In this document: in pieces, positions 7,384-13,964 of the stretch
How positions within the stretch are numbered: position 1 is the first letter of the stretch
Layout: each line of letters opens with the position of its first letter
Assembly (NCBI GenBank): GCA_964523005.1
Contig: CAZFZL010000010.1
Coordinates: forward strand, 1 to 24,855
Direction of reading: 5' to 3'
Source of the DNA: UMGS1307 sp964523005
GTDB lineage: Bacteria; Bacillota; Clostridia; Oscillospirales; CAG-382
Length of the DNA stretch: 24,855 nt
Translations under genes and position numbers: made by a program
Notes under the pieces: generated by a model
The model's database searches: none
Seen by the model: the letters and a program-made list of their open reading frames with translations, nothing else
What the model was told of the DNA's origin: nothing

Positions 7384-8862
7384 ATGGAGTATATAAGCAG
7401 CAGAGATAAGAATAAAACGGTGGTGTCGTCCGCACAGGCGATAAAGCGCGGACAGGCGCCGGACGGCGGACTTTACGTCCCGACGTCGATCCCGCATATC
7501 GATCAGGCGTTCATCGATTCGCTCGCACCGCTCGATTATGCGGCACGCGCGGCGAAAATATTGGAGCTTTTTCTGACCGATTATACACACGAAGAGCTGC
7601 TTGGTGCGTGTTGTGCCGCTTATGGCGGCGACAGGTTCGATCCGAACCCGGCGCCGGTCGCGAAGGTCGGAGACAATAACGTGCTTGAGCTGTGGCACGG
7701 ACCAACCTGTGCATTCAAAGACCTTGCACTCCAGCTTCTTCCGCGGCTGCTGTCGCTTGCGCTCGATAAAACGGGCGAAAAACGCGACGCGCTCATCCTT
7801 GTGGCGACATCCGGCGACACCGGCAAAGCGGCGCTTGAGGGCTATAAAGACGTCGACAGAGTGAAGATAACCGTCTTTTACCCGACAGACGGCGTGAGCA
7901 ATATGCAAAAGCTGCAAATGGCGTCTCAGGAGGGAAAAAACGTCAACGTCTGCGCGATACGCGGCAACTTCGACGACGCTCAGACGGGCGTGAAACGCAT
8001 TTTCTCAGACGCATCCGCAGCAGCAGAGCTTGACGGCGAAGGGTATTTCCTCACGAGCGCCAATTCGATAAACTTCGGGCGTCTCGCGCCTCAGATAGTC
8101 TACTATTTTTCCGCTTACTGCGATATGCTCGCATCAGGAAGCCTGAAGCGCGGAGAAAAGCTGAATGTCACCGTCCCGACGGGAAACTTCGGGAACATCC
8201 TCGCGTGCTATATTGCCAAGCTCATGGGGCTTCCGATCGGCAGACTTATATGCGCAACGAATAAAAATAAGGTGCTCGCCGATTATTTCAACAGCGGTGT
8301 GTACGATAAAAACAGAAGGTTCTATACGACTGTTTCGCCGTCGATGGATATTCTCGTTTCGAGCAACCTCGAAAGGCTCGTATATTTTGAGTACGGAGCT
8401 GAATTTACCGCCTCTGCTATGGATAGCCTGAAAAATAACGGCTCATTCAAAACTCCGTTCTCAAAAGCGTTCGACTCGTTCGTCGGACTTTCGTGCGACG
8501 AAGAAAAGACCTTCGCGGTAATCAGGGATACCTTTGATAAATACACCTATTGCCCGGATCCGCATACTGCTGTCGCAATAAGCTGCGCTGACGAGTATAA
8601 GCGCATCACCTCGGACAATACACCGATGCTCATCGTAAGCACCGCGTCACCGTATAAATTCCCGTATGCTGTAGGAAAAGCGCTCGGCGTGGACGATGAC
8701 AACGCGTTCATGCTGCTCAAAAAGCTGTCCGACCTGACAAAAACGAAGATCCCGTCGCCGCTCGCGCGTCTTGAAAACGCGAAAGTCCGGTTCGGGGATC
8801 TAATCGATGATCATGAAATGAAAAACGCAGTTCTCGTGTTTGCCCGTAATAGCAAGCGCTGA
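7384..8862 (+). CDS. thrC: Threonine synthase
   Basis: This PLP enzyme converts O-phosphohomoserine to threonine. The protein is 492 residues, matching the longer bacterial ThrC type. 'MEYISSRDKN...GGLYVP' is the normal N-terminus, so I chose the ATG at 7384 over one at 7351, which would add 11 atypical residues. PLP-binding Lys112 lies in 'CAFKDLALQLLP'; 'ATSGDTGKAALEG' binds the cofactor phosphate, and 'SANSINFGRLAPQ' and 'TGNFGN' are family blocks. GGAAG upstream of the start lies in the 3' arm of a small hairpin (7353-7371). No hom or thrB neighbours are present. The stop is 1 nt from the convergent DUF1540 gene. Confidence 0.95.
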   Translation: MEYISSRDKNKTVVSSAQAIKRGQAPDGGLYVPTSIPHIDQAFIDSLAPLDYAARAAKILELFLTDYTHEELLGACCAAYGGDRFDPNPAPVAKVGDNNVLELWHGPTCAFKDLALQLLPRLLSLALDKTGEKRDALILVATSGDTGKAALEGYKDVDRVKITVFYPTDGVSNMQKLQMASQEGKNVNVCAIRGNFDDAQTGVKRIFSDASAAAELDGEGYFLTSANSINFGRLAPQIVYYFSAYCDMLASGSLKRGEKLNVTVPTGNFGNILACYIAKLMGLPIGRLICATNKNKVLADYFNSGVYDKNRRFYTTVSPSMDILVSSNLERLVYFEYGAEFTASAMDSLKNNGSFKTPFSKAFDSFVGLSCDEEKTFAVIRDTFDKYTYCPDPHTAVAISCADEYKRITSDNTPMLIVSTASPYKFPYAVGKALGVDDDNAFMLLKKLSDLTKTKIPSPLARLENAKVRFGDLIDDHEMKNAVLVFARNSKR

Positions 8863-8863
8863 G

Positions 8864-9085
8864 TTATGCGTCGGAGCGCGGCTTGAAGGTCGCGCAGACG
8901 GTTTCGCTGCTGCAGCATGCGAGCGTTGTACCTACTGATACGCGGCTTGCCGTGCAGAAGCATTCGTCCTCGTGATAAACACAGTTTTTGCAGTCACATG
9001 AAATTCCGTTGATGTGCTGCGGTTCGCCGCCTATATCGTCGAGGTATATACCTTTCGGTGATTCGTTGCGATTGCTGTCTCCCAC
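8864..9085 (-). CDS. DUF1540 small cysteine-rich protein
   Basis: This 73-residue protein has eight cysteines (30, 32, 35, 42, 44, 57, 58, 64) in the DUF1540 pattern: C.C..C.Y....C.C.A..I/V.V followed by CC..T.C.TF. Such proteins are probably small metal-binding modules of unknown role, common in Clostridia. I chose the GTG start at 9085, which has AGAAAGGA about 11 nt upstream; extending the frame to 9211 would add 42 residues lacking family similarity and would run into the divergent metallophosphoesterase. The stop faces that of thrC with 1 nt between them, and no hairpin terminator is visible there. Confidence 0.8.
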   Translation of the reverse strand: MGDSNRNESPKGIYLDDIGGEPQHINGISCDCKNCVYHEDECFCTASRVSVGTTLACCSSETVCATFKPRSDA

Positions 9086-9113
9086 TGCTTTACGATTCCT
9101 TTCTGTGAAAACG

Positions 9114-9125
9114 CGGCAGCTGCCG
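9114..9125. promoter_or_regulatory. Perfect 12-bp palindrome between divergent genes
   Basis: CGGCAGCTGCCG is a perfect palindrome in the 96-bp gap between the DUF1540 gene (-) and the metallophosphoesterase (+), with another CTGCCG half-site at 9130-9135. It could be an operator serving either promoter, but no clear -35/-10 pair was found here. Confidence 0.3.
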
Positions 9126-9181
9126 TTGACTGCCGTCACGAGTATTATTTCCGCAAAAAGACGAAAAAACAGAGGTATTTT

Positions 9182-9880
9182 ATGGCTTTGTACGTCATAT
9201 CCGATCCGCATCTTTCGCTGTCATGCGACAAGCCGATGGATGTATTCGGCAAGCGCTGGGAAAACTATATGATGCGGCTGCGTGAAAACTGGCAAAAAAC
9301 CGTCAAGGACGGCGACACGGTCGTTATGAACGGCGATATATCGTGGGCGATGTCGCTTGAAGAAGCAAAAAAGGATTTTGAGTTTATCGAATCGTTCAAT
9401 GGAACGAAGATCATTTCAAAGGGCAATCACGATTTTTGGTGGTCGACCGTCTCGAAGATCGAAAGCTTTTTTGACGAAAATGGAGTAAAGAGCGTCCGCC
9501 TGCTTCACAACAACGCGTATGACTGCGGCGAATACATCGTTGCCGGCTCGCGCGGCTGGCTCGTAGAGAGCACCTGTGAGCACGACGAAAAGATCATCGC
9601 CCGTGAATCGGCACGGCTCGAAATGTCGATATTGAAAGCTGAGCAGCTTCGCGGTGACAGCGGCAGAGAAATACTCGTATTTCTCCACTATCCCGTTTCG
9701 CACAACGGCTTCACGAACGAAAGTATCCTGTCGGTGCTGAAGGCTCACGGGATAAAACGTGTTTTTTACGGCCATCTTCACAACACGGTGCCGTCATCGC
9801 TCACCGGAGCGGCACAGGGTATTGAAATGCGGCTGACATCGGCAGATCACCTCGGATTCACGCCGATGCTGATAAAATAG
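9182..9880 (+). CDS. Calcineurin-like metallophosphoesterase
   Basis: This 232-residue dimetal phosphoesterase has an unknown substrate. The metal-binding motifs are in order and intact: 'SDPHLS' (Asp8, His10), 'NGDISW' (Asp52), 'GNHDFWW' (Asn82, His83), a later 'FLHYP' histidine, and C-terminal 'GHLH'. There is no signal peptide or membrane helix, so it is likely cytoplasmic. 'GDISWA' and 'GNHDFWW' set it in a family common in Firmicutes and often annotated simply as metallophosphoesterase. GAGGT lies about 6 nt before the ATG. It is divergent from the DUF1540 gene and ends at a strong bidirectional hairpin. Confidence 0.92.
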   Translation: MALYVISDPHLSLSCDKPMDVFGKRWENYMMRLRENWQKTVKDGDTVVMNGDISWAMSLEEAKKDFEFIESFNGTKIISKGNHDFWWSTVSKIESFFDENGVKSVRLLHNNAYDCGEYIVAGSRGWLVESTCEHDEKIIARESARLEMSILKAEQLRGDSGREILVFLHYPVSHNGFTNESILSVLKAHGIKRVFYGHLHNTVPSSLTGAAQGIEMRLTSADHLGFTPMLIK

Positions 9881-9905
9881 ATTTTTATTTTCAATATAAA
9901 AAGTG

Positions 9906-9945
9906 AGGCTTTGCAGGCAAACGACCTGCAAAGCCTTGGCTTTTC
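9906..9945. terminator. Bidirectional intrinsic terminator
   Basis: AGGCTTTGCAGG (9906-9917) pairs perfectly with CCTGCAAAGCCT (9925-9936) around a 7-nt loop. TTGGCTTTT follows on the + strand and a T-rich tract follows on the - strand. It sits between the convergent metallophosphoesterase and the DUF2238-like gene, so it can end both transcripts. Confidence 0.88.
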
Positions 9946-9950
9946 TGTGC

Positions 9951-10694
9951 TTACTTTTCTTTGCCGCCGTCGTTGGCGCCTTTTTCTTCAGGCTCCACAA
10001 CCTTGTCGAGACATTCGTCTGAGAAGCTTTTCTTGTTGTGCTTGAGATTGAAATACCCTATTATGCATACGATCAGTCCGCCCAACCCGTCAAGCATGAA
10101 ATCGCTCATCGTATCACGGAGCGCCTCGTGACCTACAAGCGGAATGTCTTCGGGCATAACTACAGTACCCGTAGTCGTTTCCATATACGTCTGGGAGTTA
10201 AGGTTGAACCATTCATCGGTCAGAAACTCTCCTATTTCCCAAAGAGACTGGATCGTCATCACAAAACAGAATGCAACAGCCGCCACGAAAAACGGACTCA
10301 GCTTCACGTACTGCTTGGTTTTGTCGGAATCGTTGAGCGTGTTCACGAGTATAAACCCGAGCACTGCGAGCATCATGCCCGATATGAAGTGCAGGAGTGT
10401 GTCCCAGTGTTCGAAATGCGCGTAAAAGTTTTTCACATCTCCGAGAAACAGTCCGCAAAAACAGAACGTCACAAACATGATATACATCGAAGGCGGAAGA
10501 ACCCGTTTAAAAAGCTTTTTTGTGTAAACCGGGACGAATATCAGCGCCAGCATAGCAGAACATGCCACAACTGTTATGATGTTTAATGACGTAATTTGGT
10601 CTTCAGCAAATATCATTTGTACGACGTTGAATAACAGTTCGATCGCGGTGATGTAGAAGATCACCTTGATAAAGATTCGTTGCCGCTTTTTCAT
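9951..10694 (-). CDS. DUF2238/YjdF-like multi-pass membrane protein
   Basis: This 247-residue protein has about six hydrophobic segments (near 8-28, 37-55, 68-85, 100-118, 132-153 and 208-225). Conserved-looking motifs 'WDTLLHFISG', 'WEIGEF..D' and 'DTMSDFMLDGLGG' resemble the YjdF/DUF2238 family, whose function is unknown; the charged residues inside predicted helices suggest a binding or transport role, which is inference. The C-terminus is lysine/glutamate rich. AAAGGAGG lies a few nt before the ATG. Its start overlaps the pncC stop by 4 nt, making it the last gene of the iscS-thiI-pncC unit. Confidence 0.7.
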   Translation of the reverse strand: MKKRQRIFIKVIFYITAIELLFNVVQMIFAEDQITSLNIITVVACSAMLALIFVPVYTKKLFKRVLPPSMYIMFVTFCFCGLFLGDVKNFYAHFEHWDTLLHFISGMMLAVLGFILVNTLNDSDKTKQYVKLSPFFVAAVAFCFVMTIQSLWEIGEFLTDEWFNLNSQTYMETTTGTVVMPEDIPLVGHEALRDTMSDFMLDGLGGLIVCIIGYFNLKHNKKSFSDECLDKVVEPEEKGANDGGKEK

Positions 10695-11188
10695 GTTTTT
10701 CCTCCTTTGTATAACTCTTGTGCATTCTCAAGCGCAAACAGAAGCGCTCTTTCGGCGCTGCTTTCCCTTATTTGCCGTCTGTTCATGGTTGCGTCGTGAC
10801 TAAGAAAAATGCTTGTTACTTTACTGCCGGCTGCGCAGCCAAGCCATACAGTACCTACCGGCTTTTCCGGCGTGCCGCCGAGCGGTCCGGCAATCCCGGT
10901 GACTGATACCGCAATATCCGCTCCCGACAATGCTTTTAGCCCGAGCGCCATTTCTTCTGCTGTCTGTGCGGATACCGCTCCGTACTCGTCGAGCGTTTTC
11001 CTCTTCACGCCGAGCAGCTTCATCTTCGCTTCGTTTGCGTACGTGCAAAGCCCGTATCCGAATATGGCAGAAGCACCGCTGATGGACGTTATGAGCTGTG
11101 AGACCATTCCGCCGGTGCAGGATTCCGCCGTCGCTATGCTCATGTTATGAGCAATGAGATACTCAACAAGTTTTTTTGCTGTTTCCAT
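10691..11188 (-). CDS. pncC: Nicotinamide-nucleotide amidase (CinA C-terminal domain type)
   Basis: This 165-residue enzyme deamidates nicotinamide mononucleotide to nicotinate mononucleotide, recycling a by-product of NAD-dependent DNA ligase. The family motifs 'TAESCTGGMVSQ', 'GYGLCTYANEAK..LLGV', 'GAVS..TAEEMA', and 'VTGIAGPLGGTPEKPVGTVW' are all present. It is a stand-alone amidase domain without the N-terminal half of full-length CinA, and this length is normal for that form. It lies 24 nt downstream of thiI and overlaps the DUF2238-like gene by 4 nt. Confidence 0.93.
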   Translation of the reverse strand: METAKKLVEYLIAHNMSIATAESCTGGMVSQLITSISGASAIFGYGLCTYANEAKMKLLGVKRKTLDEYGAVSAQTAEEMALGLKALSGADIAVSVTGIAGPLGGTPEKPVGTVWLGCAAGSKVTSIFLSHDATMNRRQIRESSAERALLFALENAQELYKGGKT

Positions 11189-11212
11189 TATACTTTATTC
11201 TTTCGATTGCCT

Positions 11213-12400
11213 TTATTTCTCCGACGAGATTTTTATAACGGTCTGATTTTCGACCGCTTCTTTTATCAGTGCTTCCATGTCGAGCTTTTCTTCCTCTTTT
11301 TCAAGCGCTGCTATTTCCGGGCGCGTGTTCGGGTGCTTCGGCGTGAACACAGTGCAGCAATCTTCATATGGCAGAACAGAGATATCATACGTTCCGATCT
11401 GTCTTGCTACGGTCACTATGTCCTCCTTGTCCATTGCAATGCAGGGACGCAGTATGAGCATATCCGAGACATCGTTCGTAGCGGCGAGCGAGAGCAGCGT
11501 CTGACTTGCGACCTGTCCGACGCTTTCGCCCGTCACGAGCGCTTGCGAGCCGACAGAGTGCGCTATGGTACATGCCGTGCGTACCATGAAGCGCCGCAGC
11601 AGAAGCGTCGTGAGCTTTTCTTCACAGTTGTCACGAATAAGCTCCTGTATGTGTGTTGCCGGAACACAGTGCAGATATATATTTGAGGTGTACAAATAGA
11701 GCCGTCGCGCGAGTGAGATCACCTTTTCACGAGCCATCTCGCTCGTATAAGGAGGGCTTTCAAAGTAAATGCAGTCTATCGCTACGCCGCGCTTCGCGGC
11801 AAGATAACCCGCTACCGGCGAATCAATACCGCCGGAAAGCAGAAGCATAGCGCGTCCGTTCGAACCGTTCGGCATCCCGCCTGCGCCCTTTACCGGCGCG
11901 CCGTGTATGTAGGCTGCTTTATCGCGTATCTCGACCGTGACGGTGACCTCCGGATCGTGTACATCGACCTTCAGCGACGGGCGCGCGTCGAGCAGCGTAC
12001 CGCCGACAAAATCACATATCTCCGGCGAGGTAAGCGGGAACGATTTATCGCTGCGCCGTGCCGTGCATTTGAATGTCTTCGCGTTCCCGATAAGCTCATC
12101 CATGCATTCAGCAGCGGCGCTGCATATCGAATCGATATTTTTCTCAGTCTCAAACGACGGGCATATCGCAACTACGCCGAATACCTTTTTCAGCCGTTCG
12201 AGCGCGAGCGAAATGTCGGCGTTCCCGTGCGCGCGCACATACATAGTCGACTGCATATATTCGATGGAAAACGAGCCGCCGGGCTGAGTTATCGGCGCAA
12301 GGAGCTGCTTTACGCGCCGTTCAAGGAGCATGTTGAAATATCCGCGATTGAGTCCCTTGAGGACTATTTCACCGTATTTTAAGAGTAGTATTCGAGTCAT
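11213..12400 (-). CDS. thiI: tRNA 4-thiouridine synthase ThiI
   Basis: This 395-residue protein adenylates and thiolates U8 of tRNA and may also serve thiazole synthesis. An N-terminal ferredoxin-like/THUMP region (about 1-165) precedes the PP-loop 'LLLSGGIDSPVAGY' (SGGIDS 189-194). The later 'GESVGQVASQTL', 'RPCIAMDKEDI' and 'YEDCCTVFTPKHP' blocks are typical. There is no C-terminal rhodanese domain, as is usual in Firmicutes, so sulfur must come directly from a partner. The start at 12400 gives the canonical 'MTRILLLKYGEI' and has AAGGATAGG just upstream; its ATG overlaps the cysteine desulfurase stop by 4 nt, fitting a dedicated sulfur donor. Confidence 0.96.
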   Translation of the reverse strand: MTRILLLKYGEIVLKGLNRGYFNMLLERRVKQLLAPITQPGGSFSIEYMQSTMYVRAHGNADISLALERLKKVFGVVAICPSFETEKNIDSICSAAAECMDELIGNAKTFKCTARRSDKSFPLTSPEICDFVGGTLLDARPSLKVDVHDPEVTVTVEIRDKAAYIHGAPVKGAGGMPNGSNGRAMLLLSGGIDSPVAGYLAAKRGVAIDCIYFESPPYTSEMAREKVISLARRLYLYTSNIYLHCVPATHIQELIRDNCEEKLTTLLLRRFMVRTACTIAHSVGSQALVTGESVGQVASQTLLSLAATNDVSDMLILRPCIAMDKEDIVTVARQIGTYDISVLPYEDCCTVFTPKHPNTRPEIAALEKEEEKLDMEALIKEAVENQTVIKISSEK

Positions 12401-13557
12401 TTGCCTATCCTTCCGTACCTTTCGGCACACTGTGAGAGTATTTGTACGAATTTTTCAATCTGTGGCTTTGTCACGTCGTGCGACAGACTTATGCGAACTG
12501 AGCTTTCGAGCGCTTTACCGCTAAGCCCGAATGCCTCCGGAACACGCGTGTTGCGCTTGTGAGACGAACACGCTGAGCCTGCGGAGATGTAGATTTCTTC
12601 GCTTGAAAGCGCGTTGAGCGCGACTTCGCTTTTTATAATACCGAGCGACACGCTGAGGATGTACGGACTCGCTTTTTCGGGAATGTTGAGAGTGACGTAC
12701 GGCAGATGTGAAAGCATCTCGCAAAGATATGAGTACAGATTTTTGACATATTCGTTATCGTGCGCCGCAAACGCTTTCGCGGCAGCGGCAAATGCGCATA
12801 TACCCGGCAGGTTTTCCGTACCGGGGCGTATTGAACGCTCCTGCTCGCCGCCGTATATTAAATTTTTCAGCTTCGTACCTTTTTTGACATAAAGCAGCGC
12901 GCTTCCCTTGATGCCGCCTATCTTGTGAGCAGATGCGCTCATCATATCGCAGTACGAAGTAATGCTGTCTTCCTTTATGAACCCCTGCACATTGTCCGAA
13001 AACAGCAGCGCGCCGCTGCCGGACGCGTCGATGAGAGAGTGTATTTTCGGGATATCGTATACTGCTCCCGTCTCGTTGTTGACGTGCATCACGGCGACCA
13101 GCGACGTCTTTTCCTTCAGCAGCGATGATAGGCGCGTATAATCCGGTACACCGCGCTTCGTCGAAAGCCTGAACACCTCAAAGCCTTCCTTTTCAAGCTC
13201 TTTCAGCGCGTTCTCGACCGAAGGATGCTCGCTGTCGGTGGAGATTATCCGCTTCGAATACCTTATATTCGCGCGCGCCGCTCCAAGCAGCGCAAGATTG
13301 TTCGCTTCCGTACCGGACGATGTAAATATTATCTCCTCAGGCTCGCAGCAGCATGCCTCCGAGAGCGTTTTCCGTGCGTCGGCAAGCAGCTTCGCCGCTC
13401 TTCTGCCGGCACGGTGCAGTGAAGACGGATTGGCGTACTCCTGCGCTGCGGCGAGGAGCGCGCTTAACGCGTCGGGGCATACACGGGAAGTCGCCGCGGA
13501 ATCAAGATATATTTCGCCGTCTCCGGTATTTTCGTTCGGGTTTTCAGTAATATCCAT
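12397..13557 (-). CDS. Cysteine desulfurase (IscS/NifS family)
   Basis: This PLP enzyme (386 residues) converts cysteine to alanine and an enzyme-bound persulfide. 'YLDSAATSRV' opens the fold; 'SSGTEANNLALLG' and 'HVNNETGAV' contact PLP; Lys212 in 'SASAHKIGGIKG' binds it; Cys330 in 'SAGSACSS' carries the persulfide. The translation-coupled thiI downstream makes ThiI the likely acceptor, as for NifZ-ThiI pairs in Firmicutes. No scaffold gene such as iscU is adjacent. Start: ATG 13557 is preferred. It has no close binding site unless a hairpin at 13567-13590 brings AAAGG (13591-13595) near; GTG 13575 would add six residues. Confidence 0.94.
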   Translation of the reverse strand: MDITENPNENTGDGEIYLDSAATSRVCPDALSALLAAAQEYANPSSLHRAGRRAAKLLADARKTLSEACCCEPEEIIFTSSGTEANNLALLGAARANIRYSKRIISTDSEHPSVENALKELEKEGFEVFRLSTKRGVPDYTRLSSLLKEKTSLVAVMHVNNETGAVYDIPKIHSLIDASGSGALLFSDNVQGFIKEDSITSYCDMMSASAHKIGGIKGSALLYVKKGTKLKNLIYGGEQERSIRPGTENLPGICAFAAAAKAFAAHDNEYVKNLYSYLCEMLSHLPYVTLNIPEKASPYILSVSLGIIKSEVALNALSSEEIYISAGSACSSHKRNTRVPEAFGLSGKALESSVRISLSHDVTKPQIEKFVQILSQCAERYGRIGK

Positions 13558-13566
13558 AATCGATAT

Positions 13567-13590
13567 CGTACACACATATCGCTGTGTACG
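13567..13590 (-). promoter_or_regulatory. Hairpin in the desulfurase 5' leader
   Basis: CGTACACA (13567-13574) and TGTGTACG (13583-13590) pair perfectly over 8 bp around an 8-nt loop. On the - strand an AAAGG (13591-13595) lies immediately 5' of the hairpin and the ATG at 13557 lies 9 nt 3' of it, so folding would bring the two to normal ribosome-binding spacing. Confidence 0.5.
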
Positions 13591-13613
13591 CCTTTACGTT
13601 GTTTGTCAGAAAT

Positions 13614-13642
13614 ATTATACAGTATAAACGTAAAAAAAACAA
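13614..13642 (-). promoter_or_regulatory. Promoter of the desulfurase-thiI operon
   Basis: On the - strand a perfect TATAAT (13614-13619) follows TTGTTT (13637-13642) at 17-nt spacing. The -10 overlaps a perfect inverted repeat TTATAC-A-GTATAA (13615-13627) that could be an operator. The -35 matches consensus only at TTG. Confidence 0.6.
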
Positions 13643-13672
13643 TTCATTCCGAATAAAAAGCTGAAAAAAAAC

Positions 13673-13701
13673 TTTACAAATGAAAGCATGTGGTGTATAA
13701 T
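13673..13701 (+). promoter_or_regulatory. Upstream promoter of rny
   Basis: TTTACA (13673-13678) and a perfect TATAAT (13696-13701) are separated by 17 nt. Transcription would start near 13708, giving a leader of about 257 nt before the rny start codon. Confidence 0.8.
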
Positions 13702-13733
13702 GAAATATCGATAACTTTTCGGAAGATCTATCG

Positions 13734-13762
13734 TTGACATATATTCTCTTTGTTTTTATTCT
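13734..13762 (+). promoter_or_regulatory. Possible second promoter of rny
   Basis: A perfect TTGACA (13734-13739) is followed after 17 nt by TATTCT (13757-13762), a partial match to TATAAT. It would give a shorter leader beginning near 13769, inside the first hairpin. Confidence 0.45.
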
Positions 13763-13763
13763 G

Positions 13764-13917
13764 CCTGCCGCATTGCGGCGAGTATATAAAGTTCCCATAT
13801 GAAATAATTCAGACATATAGGAAAATACGAGAGATGAATGCCCGGCTGATGCCAGGTAATATTTTTGTTTGAACAGTCGGTGAAACGATCTGAGGCACGC
13901 ATCTGTCAGGTGCGTGC
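13764..13917 (+). ncRNA. Structured rny leader RNA (class unknown)
   Basis: Four consecutive hairpins can be drawn: GCCGC-ATT-GCGGC (13767-13779); TTCCCATATG (13792-13801) with CATATAGGAA (13814-13823), one C-A mismatch; CCCGGC-TGAT-GCCAGG (13841-13856), one C-A mismatch; GCACGCA (13895-13901) with TGCGTGC (13911-13917). None is followed by a T-tract, so they are not simple terminators. I cannot assign the RNA to a known class, and covariation cannot be tested from one sequence. Confidence 0.4.
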
Positions 13918-13964
13918 GGTGTTTACCCCGAAAATTCGATCTAATAATTCAGGAGGTAAATCAT

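Larger units (their letters stand above)
13558..13964. other. 407-bp intergenic region between the desulfurase gene and rny
   Basis: No credible coding region lies here. It contains the divergent promoters for the desulfurase operon (-) and rny (+), a hairpin in the desulfurase leader, and about 257 nt of untranslated sequence before the rny TTG start with four short hairpins. No T-box motif and no riboswitch class that I know were recognised. Confidence 0.7.

Noticed and set aside
9126..9148. TTGACT and TATTAT as a promoter for the metallophosphoesterase
   Set aside because: The spacing is only 11 nt, too short for a sigma-A promoter.
10038..10586. 182-residue open frame on the + strand
   Set aside because: It is antisense to the DUF2238-like membrane gene, has no binding site and no recognisable domain.
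13544..13816. 90-residue - strand open frame in the rny leader
   Set aside because: It spans the divergent promoters, has no binding site and no family similarity.
13764..13964. T-box, TPP riboswitch, 6S RNA or SRP RNA in the rny leader
   Set aside because: The T-box specificity/antiterminator motif, the thi-box blocks and the SRP loop sequences are absent; the 6S shape is not convincing.
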